From positions 1 through 64,000 of the forward strand of contig CAWJNN010000006.1 in NCBI GenBank assembly GCA_963844115.1: a stretch of 64,000 nt of DNA, written 5' to 3'. Both the position numbers and the translations under genes were made by a program. This DNA comes from CS4-C045 sp963844115 (GTDB lineage Bacteria > Planctomycetota > Planctomycetia > Pirellulales > UBA7805). Of the stretch, positions 58,687-64,000 are shown in pieces. The first letter of the stretch is position 1. The number at the start of each line of letters is the position of its first letter. The notes under the pieces were generated by a model. That model made no database searches. It had not been told where the DNA came from and was given only the letters and a program-made list of their open reading frames with translations.

Positions 58687-60033
58687 CTACCACTGATATT
58701 CCGCACCAACGTGGAAGCCGCTCAAAAATAGGTGGCCGTTCGTATTCAGAATGGTCGGACGCGGCTCGACGAATGGTGAATCCGTTGTGAAGTTGTCCGG
58801 TGCAAAAGAAACGCCTTCGACGAACAGCATCTGGTAACCCGCACGGATGTAAAATTCGCTAAACAAACGGTAGAGCGTATCGAAGTTGGCTTCCGCGACA
58901 AAAGCGGTCTGGCCGCGTCGCTGCTTGGCGAGTATCTCGTCAGTAATCGTCGTCGCCGTAATTCGCGTCGAGCTCTTTGCACTGTTTCCATAGATACCGG
59001 CCTGGAAGTTTCCGCCAAGCAACCAGCCTGGTGCGACGGTTCGCATGGCTTCAAGGCCAAAGTTGAAACCGACCAGGTCGTTGTCGGCAAGTGATCGGTA
59101 GTCCATCACTCCAGGTCCCCGCGGGTCGGCAGTGATCGGATCAATGTGCTCGACGGCCCTCGTCGAGTGGATCAAGGATTCGCGCAGTTGGAGGTAGCGG
59201 GCACCAAGGATCCAGGCACCCGTCCAGGGTTTCGTCGTGTGGCTCCAGCGGAACCAGGCATTCACTTCGTAATTGTCGAGCTCGGATAGATAGCGAATAC
59301 GATGGTCTGCCGCCTGATCGGTCTCTTCAAAGCCCTGCGCGGGATTGATTCCGAAATCGCTGAATACCGAGTACAGGCTATTGGTCGGACTGGTGACACG
59401 AGCCGCTCCGTCCCACTGGAGTCCGCCCAGCCACCCGAGTTCCAGGTCAAAGCCGTGCCAGAGATCCAGAAAGAGCGAAACCTGTCCGGCCGAACTATTG
59501 GTTTCCAGATTCACATCGCCCGTGCTCAAAAGGATAGGGCCCGTGACACCATCGGAGGTGAGCGGCAAGGATCCTGCCGAATCACTACGATTGAAATTTA
59601 CGTACCGACCAGAAATATTGACCCAGTGGTCGTCGTAGCGTTGCGCGGTGATCAGCGCATCGTCGCCGTAGCCGCCGCGGTCCAGCCCGCTGTCACCGGC
59701 ACCATAACTGCCGCCGGCACCATAACCGCCGGCATCTTCGCACGGTACGCCATCGGCGTCGTAGTAGTCACCGTATTCACCGTTACTAAGCCCAACCGGA
59801 ACGATTGGAACGCTTTGCGGTGCAGGCGTTTGCGATGGCGCCAGGTTGGAGGAGTAATACTCCTCCCAGGGATTCGTTGGCGGCGTCTGAACAGATTCGG
59901 TCGAATCATACAGATGCTCGAATGACGTCTGGGCGCGCGCCGTTCCGCACGCGATCCAACAACAAATCGATGGCAACAATACTACGAGGGACCAGCGACA
60001 GAAAGCGGTGCTGGCATTCCTTCGGGTCGTCAT
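58687..60033 (-). CDS. BBP7 family outer-membrane beta-barrel protein
   Basis: Planctomycete-specific BBP7 family (PF07585). N-terminal signal peptide (WSLVVLLPSICCWIACGTAR AQ-type cleavage). A low-complexity glycine/tyrosine region follows (DAGGYGAGGSYGAGDSGLDR), then a beta-barrel of about 320 residues with alternating polar and aromatic residues (DHWVNISGRYVNFNRSDSAG, GARYLQLRESLIHSTRAVEH, FYIRAGYQMLFVEGVSFAPD). The last residues are FHVGAEYQW: an aromatic C-terminus as recognised by the BAM machinery. GGGGAG stands 8 bp before the start ATG. Role probably a porin or structural outer-membrane protein. Confidence 0.85.
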   Translation of the reverse strand: MTTRRNASTAFCRWSLVVLLPSICCWIACGTARAQTSFEHLYDSTESVQTPPTNPWEEYYSSNLAPSQTPAPQSVPIVPVGLSNGEYGDYYDADGVPCEDAGGYGAGGSYGAGDSGLDRGGYGDDALITAQRYDDHWVNISGRYVNFNRSDSAGSLPLTSDGVTGPILLSTGDVNLETNSSAGQVSLFLDLWHGFDLELGWLGGLQWDGAARVTSPTNSLYSVFSDFGINPAQGFEETDQAADHRIRYLSELDNYEVNAWFRWSHTTKPWTGAWILGARYLQLRESLIHSTRAVEHIDPITADPRGPGVMDYRSLADNDLVGFNFGLEAMRTVAPGWLLGGNFQAGIYGNSAKSSTRITATTITDEILAKQRRGQTAFVAEANFDTLYRLFSEFYIRAGYQMLFVEGVSFAPDNFTTDSPFVEPRPTILNTNGHLFLSGFHVGAEYQW

Positions 60034-60343
60034 AAAAATGCTCCCCTGGCAGCTAGACGATCAAATGCTTGTTGGGCTATCGACGTCTTACAATCCGTAA
60101 ATCAAATAGAACCGTCACGAACGGTAAGGATTACGTGTCTTGGCCGCTCGCCGCAGTTTACCTGGACTGGCAGACGGGATACGACATCCTGATCGGATAT
60201 CGTTGAAAACGTGATCGCCTAGGGTGAATTAGCAGTAAGGCGACGCCGAAGGCGGAACACTTGGCGCAGGTCATCCGCACGACAGGAGATCACCGGAAGT
60301 GCGCCGGCCAGCAGATGCGCAGTGAAATGCTATCACCGCGGGT
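60034..60343. other. Intergenic region, nothing certain
   Basis: Holds the promoter area of the BBP7 gene and the 3' side of the histidine kinase gene. No gene, no clear promoter boxes and no strong hairpin were recognised. Confidence 0.5.
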
Positions 60344-62059
60344 TCAAGAAAACGATGTCTTGCGGATCGACGAGTCGCTATCGGACAATTCCGAATCCGG
60401 ATCGTGGGGCGGGGCAACGGGAATTTCGACCGTGAATCGGCTGCCTTTGCCAACTTCGCTGTCAACAAGAATCCTGCCACCGTGTTCATTGCAGATCTTT
60501 TGGCTGACGCTAAGGCCCAATCCGGTACCGCGACTCCCTTTGCTGGAAACGAATACCGTGAACATCTTATCCAGCTGTTCGTTCGGAATTCCGCTGCCCG
60601 TATCCTGCACGATCACTTGCAACTGGGCGCGGTCGGCATCGTATTCCGTCCGGACATCGACTCTCTTCACGTCGGCCGATTCGCAGGCGTCCAAGGCATT
60701 AGTCACCAGGTTCAGGATGGCGCGATGGATTCCTTCCGGATCGAACATTGCCGTGGGAATCCCATCCGCGGGTGACCAGTTCAACTGGACTTCTAACTCG
60801 GCGGCCCGTGCTTGCATTAATTCGATGACGTCACCAACAACTTCGTTCAGCTCGGAAGCGACGACTTCGGGTTCACGCTCCTTGCTGTAAGTCAGCATGT
60901 CCAGGACCAGGTTCGAAATCCGGCCCTGGTTCTTTTCAACGATATTCCAGCCTTTTTCGACGATCTCTTTGTCATCATCGGCAAGCCCCATCTCGATCAG
61001 GTAACTGCCGCCGCGTATTCCCTGCAGAATGTTCTTGATATGGTGTGACAGCGTTGCGATCGTCTGTCCGACGGCGGCCAGTTTTTCCGCTTGCAGCATG
61101 GCCGAATAGTACGATGTATCTTCGACGGCGAGTGCGGCCTGGTGAGCGATCGCAACCATTAATTTCAAGTGTTCTTCCGTGAACTTGTTACTGCCTGGTT
61201 GCAGGGAATGTTGCGGAGGCAACGACGTATCGATGTAGATCACACCTACCACGCCGTAGCGGCCCCGCATCGGCACGCAAATCGCCTCGCGAATCTGCAT
61301 CTGCAGGATACTGGCGCCCGTATCCCAGCGTCTGTCATCCTTGGCGTTGCTGGTAAGGACACCTTCGTTGTGCTCAGTAACAAAGTCAAGAATGGTTTGG
61401 CTGATCGTAATTTTGCTTTCGTCCGAAACCCCCGCACGATTCCGCCGCACGCGCGGCGCTAGTTTGTCGGTTTCGTTGTTCATCAGCATGATGCAACCGC
61501 GATCGGCTTCGACCCATTCGAAGATCAGCTCCATGATCCGGTACAACAGTTCGTCGATATCCAGCGTATGACTGACCGCGAGCGCCGTGCGATACATCAC
61601 CTGGAGATTACTGCGCGCGCGGGCCAGCCAGGGGCTCTCCGAGTCGGTGGGGCTGGGCGCAAGGATATCGGCGTCACTTTCATGCGCTAACGAATGAATG
61701 ATGTGTGATTCGTCCGAAGCATTCTGGCTGGTGATGTAAACGCTATCATCCAGCCCGGCGGCCGAGAATTGAGCACCCGCCGTGAACAGCAGCAGCGTAC
61801 GACCTAGCTGCACCTGATCGCCGCTGGACAACTTCCACTGGCCCACGCGCTGCTTGTTGACGTAGGTGCCGTTGGAACTGCCGAGATCGATCAATTCACA
61901 GCCGTTGTCACTACAGCGAATTTCGGCGTGCCGACGCGAAACTTCCGTGTCCTGCAAGCGAACGACGTTCGCCGTGTCGCGGCCGACACCGCAGGACGAA
62001 CCTTCTAATTCGAACCGATGGCCACGATCGCGCCCCTGGATGACAAACAGCGATGCCAC
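60344..62059 (-). CDS. FHA-GAF sensor histidine kinase
   Basis: Soluble sensor kinase. Residues 1-100: FHA domain that binds phosphothreonine (GRDTANVVRLQDTEVSRRHA, ELIDLGSSNGTYVNKQRVGQ). Then a GAF domain (LLYRIMELIFEWVEADRGCI to YGVVGVIYIDTSLPP). The dimerisation box is AVGQTIATLSHHIKNILQGI, where HH-IKN holds the phosphorylated histidine, followed by the ATPase domain: HRAILNLVTNALDA (N box), VQDTGSGIPNEQLDKMFTVF (G1/F), GTGLGLSVSQKICNEHGG (G2). GTG 62059 is chosen as start: the family begins VASLFVIQGRDRG, and upstream codons overlap the response regulator gene. It lies 91 bp behind that gene. FHA and kinase in one protein suggest cross-talk with Ser/Thr kinases. Confidence 0.85.
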   Translation of the reverse strand: MASLFVIQGRDRGHRFELEGSSCGVGRDTANVVRLQDTEVSRRHAEIRCSDNGCELIDLGSSNGTYVNKQRVGQWKLSSGDQVQLGRTLLLFTAGAQFSAAGLDDSVYITSQNASDESHIIHSLAHESDADILAPSPTDSESPWLARARSNLQVMYRTALAVSHTLDIDELLYRIMELIFEWVEADRGCIMLMNNETDKLAPRVRRNRAGVSDESKITISQTILDFVTEHNEGVLTSNAKDDRRWDTGASILQMQIREAICVPMRGRYGVVGVIYIDTSLPPQHSLQPGSNKFTEEHLKLMVAIAHQAALAVEDTSYYSAMLQAEKLAAVGQTIATLSHHIKNILQGIRGGSYLIEMGLADDDKEIVEKGWNIVEKNQGRISNLVLDMLTYSKEREPEVVASELNEVVGDVIELMQARAAELEVQLNWSPADGIPTAMFDPEGIHRAILNLVTNALDACESADVKRVDVRTEYDADRAQLQVIVQDTGSGIPNEQLDKMFTVFVSSKGSRGTGLGLSVSQKICNEHGGRILVDSEVGKGSRFTVEIPVAPPHDPDSELSDSDSSIRKTSFS

Positions 62060-62150
62060 GCGTTCACTCTCGCAAGAACGAATTGAGCAAGGAAATTGAG
62101 CCAAGGATAAGGCGGGCGCGAAACCTTCGTGGTTCACGACCCAGATTGGC

Positions 62151-62516
62151 TCACTGCACCAACTGCTCAATTTTACGGATCAGTGGTCCGTAATGATAGG
62201 GTTTCGCAACGACCTGATCCGCGGAATGCCCTCCCGCCCCGCGGCTGGGTATCTGGGCGTTGCCAATGACGACCAGGGTAGGCGATTCGTCATCCAAATC
62301 TTCCGCAAAATCGTCACAAACCTTCTGCGGACCGCCGTTGGAGATCTCGAGGTCCAACACGATCACTTGGGGTTTGTGGGTCCGTGCCAGAGCCAGCCCT
62401 TGAGACGCGCCGCTGGCTTCGAGGATGGCAATGCCTCGTCGCTGCAACGCGGTTTTTAAGACCTCGCGTGAGTCCGCGGACTTATCGACAATCAAAACGC
62501 TGGGTTTGCTCAACAA
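62151..62516 (-). CDS. Single-domain response regulator
   Basis: Receiver domain only (121 residues): SVLIVDKSADSREVLKTALQ with the acidic pocket, VIVLDLEISNGGPQKVCDDF with the phosphoacceptor aspartate at about 55, and VVAKPYHYGPLIRKIEQLV with the conserved lysine. The pocket is slightly altered: the usual DD after strand 1 reads VDKS, so one acidic residue is a lysine. That may weaken metal binding and phosphorylation. No output domain. Start TTG 62516 behind GGAG. Probably the partner of the FHA-GAF kinase directly downstream. Confidence 0.75.
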   Translation of the reverse strand: MLSKPSVLIVDKSADSREVLKTALQRRGIAILEASGASQGLALARTHKPQVIVLDLEISNGGPQKVCDDFAEDLDDESPTLVVIGNAQIPSRGAGGHSADQVVAKPYHYGPLIRKIEQLVQ

Positions 62517-63078
62517 GAAACGTATCTCCGTTGAATATCGGGCGTCGGGTGAGGAGCCGCGAGGGGTGAGGGGTAAGGGCTGACGGGCGAAGGTTCGTTG
62601 TCATTTGGGTACGCGGAATTCCGATTACGCTACCTTTACGCTTCGACCTCCGCCGTAATTCTGTCATCGCGGCTCATTCCGGGCGGGGCGGGAGGATATC
62701 GGGCGGGCCGTCGTTTGTCAAAACGAATTTGTGATTCGAGAGGTTGCAGGCGATGGTAGCGCTGGCATGAAGGCAAGTCTGCTAGCTGCACCGCACCGGC
62801 AGCTGATTTTCGCAGCCAATTTTCGTAGTGAACCGCGACGGTCGTCAACACGTAGGAACGGGACCAACGGCGCCGACTCACGACGGGCCAGTTGCCAGAC
62901 TGCTTGTATAGCGAAGGAAAACTGGCCTTTACGCGCGGTACGCTTGTCGACACAATACCGCCGCGAATTTTGTCGAGCGCAAGCTGTGCCGTAACATCCT
63001 GCGTCGATCGGAGTCGACGCGACATTTTAATCTCACGTGGTCACGGACGACCCAATCAGTTAGCAAGGAGTGCTACAC
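62517..63078. other. Intergenic region, possible weak promoter
   Basis: About 560 bp. Frames on both strands lack coding character. TTGTCG (62970) and TAACAT (62992) with 16-bp spacing could be a promoter of the ompH gene, but they match the consensus only moderately. Short GAGGGGT repeats stand near 62555-62575. Confidence 0.35.
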
Positions 63079-63741
63079 GTGATTATGCGAATTCTCTCCG
63101 CCGCTCCGGCGGCTCGTCTCGTTTGCGTTTTGACATTGTGTGTGGTCGCCGTCTATCCGACGGTCGCGGTCGCCCAAAACGGCACCAGAGCACCTGCCGA
63201 TCGCATGGCCGTGATCGATCTTAAATACATCCTGGAACATCACCAGAGCTTTCGCGCCAAGATGGAGCAGGTGAAACAGAATTTCGAGACCGCCAGAGAA
63301 CAACTAAAAGTAGAGAGTCAAAGTATCGTCGAAGCGGAGAAGCTGTTGAGTAAGTTGAATGTCGGCACTCTCGAATTCGACAGGCAGGACGAAGCCGTTG
63401 CGCAGCGTAAGGCGGATTGGACGGTGAAGGCTAACAAGCTAAAAAAGGACATCCGCAATCAAGAATCGCAGATTCTGTGGGAGGTTTACCAAGAAATAAT
63501 AGTGACGACGACGCAATACTGTCAGCAAAACGGCATCGGCCTTGTTCTTCAGTTCAATGGCGAAGAGATCGATCCCAACAAAACCCAAAACCCACAGCAA
63601 GTCGTTGGGATGATGAGCCGACCCATCGTGTACAACTCCAGGCACCTGGACATCACAGGATGGATCCTGAAAGCGCTCAACGAGAGAGGTGGATCGCCGC
63701 GCGTCAGCGCGTCGCCGCCGAAACAAGGCGTGCCAAGGTAG
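63079..63741 (+). CDS. OmpH/Skp family periplasmic chaperone
   Basis: Skp/OmpH holds outer-membrane proteins unfolded on the way to the BAM complex. Signal peptide (LVCVLTLCVVAVYPTVAVAQ), then MAVIDLKYILEHHQSFRAKM, the family's start strand, long helices for the tentacles (MEQVKQNFETAREQLKVESQ, LKKDIRNQESQILWEVYQEI), and the closing beta segment GIGLVLQFNGEEI. The tail after GWILKALNERG is extra. GTG 63079 lies 8 bp after AAGGAG; ATG 63085 is the alternative. The next gene is lpxC, as in many Gram-negative genomes where skp and lpx genes neighbour each other. Confidence 0.85.
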   Translation: MIMRILSAAPAARLVCVLTLCVVAVYPTVAVAQNGTRAPADRMAVIDLKYILEHHQSFRAKMEQVKQNFETAREQLKVESQSIVEAEKLLSKLNVGTLEFDRQDEAVAQRKADWTVKANKLKKDIRNQESQILWEVYQEIIVTTTQYCQQNGIGLVLQFNGEEIDPNKTQNPQQVVGMMSRPIVYNSRHLDITGWILKALNERGGSPRVSASPPKQGVPR

Positions 63742-63826
63742 CGACCGAAACAACGTTCGCCGTACCGCACGTTTGTCATCGTCTCCGTTTCCCCCTCTGC
63801 CGATCACCCGTCCAGCGAATTGTCCG

Positions 63827-64000
63827 TTGAGTTTGACGACCTGCCAGCACACGATTGAAACAATCGCTTCGGTCAAAGGCTTTGGCTATTGGAGTGGCAT
63901 CGACGTCTGCGTCGAATTCCGACCGGCCGAACCTGATACGGGCATCATTTTCGTGCGACGCGATCTTGAGGCGCCCGTCCGTATTCCGGCCACCGTGCAA
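63827..64000 (+). CDS. lpxC: UDP-3-O-acyl-N-acetylglucosamine deacetylase, 5' end (runs off the window)
   Basis: First committed enzyme of lipid A synthesis, a zinc deacetylase. Only the N-terminus is present: TCQHTIETIASVKGFGYWSG, VCVEFRPAEPDTGIIFVRRD and a last part APVRIPATVQ, which match the first block of LpxC (QxTI...G.G...G..V.....PA...GI.F.R.D). No ATG occurs in this frame; TTG 63827 or the TTG at 63833 would be the start. It follows ompH by 85 bp. In planctomycetes LpxC is often fused to FabZ; this cannot be checked here. Confidence 0.75.
   Translation, partial: MSLTTCQHTIETIASVKGFGYWSGIDVCVEFRPAEPDTGIIFVRRDLEAPVRIPATVQ

Noticed and set aside
62636..63025. Minus-strand frame of 129 codons upstream of ompH
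   Set aside because: No ribosome binding site, no motif, and composition typical of a chance frame in GC-rich DNA.

Overview
The window looks like chromosomal DNA of a planctomycete (Pirellulales-like). The grounds are family markers: a LEPR-XLL signal (FEPLEDRRLLA) on a secreted beta-helix protein, a BBP7-type outer-membrane protein, a SpoVG with an inserted zinc ribbon, very large exported proteins without recognisable domains, small membrane proteins with an NPYASP start, and an ompH-lpxC pair showing a Gram-negative type envelope. No rRNA, tRNA, CRISPR array, transposase gene or integrase gene was recognised.

Layout. 1-850: atpA, frame-broken in its P-loop and cut off at about 845, where it joins a fragment of an Acg-type nitroreductase. 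1.8-4.6 kb: a stretch resembling integron cassettes (DUF1801, sulfotransferase and zinc-ribbon genes with attC-like folded sites). 4.7-9.9 kb: a methyltransferase, two GT2 glycosyltransferases, an HprK-like kinase, a PqqD-like protein and a nucleotidyltransferase, which I read as one modification locus. 10-18.7 kb: a Pro/Asn-rich anchored protein, DUF502, a flippase-like protein, a GtrB-like glycosyltransferase with a multi-pass partner, a protein with a KEN minisatellite, and an inositol-monophosphatase-type enzyme. 19-29.4 kb: two adjacent giant exported/membrane proteins of about 1190 and 2230 residues. 29.7-39.8 kb: rimI, cysK, a Tat-exported TIM-barrel protein, a SplB-like radical SAM protein, a retropepsin-like protease, rarA, a multi-pass protein and a QueC-like enzyme. 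39.8-49.4 kb: repeats, small membrane proteins, further cassette-like genes and the LEPR-XLL protein. 49.5-64 kb: a more ordinary block: a methyltransferase, lysS, a LolCDE-like ABC exporter, ilvE, a DUF368 lipid-carrier translocase, ispE, spoVG, BBP7, a response regulator with an FHA-GAF histidine kinase, ompH and the start of lpxC.

Two properties colour everything. First, about 25 genes or gene parts carry single-base frame changes, several at homopolymers (for example one A missing in the Walker A of rarA). Most are therefore probably sequencing errors rather than pseudogenes, and frameshifted genes are reported here as one span. Second, the DNA is rich in short tandem repeats: 7-bp units in intergenic regions, including two G-quadruplex-prone arrays, and 9-, 12- or 15-bp units inside coding regions, where they keep the frame.

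Likely joint functions: envelope and lipid-carrier traffic (DUF368, flippase, GtrB-like GT, LolCDE-like, OmpH, LpxC, BBP7); peptide or glycan modification (HprK/PqqD/nucleotidyltransferase/GT2); and an accessory gene pool held in attC-like cassettes without a nearby integrase.
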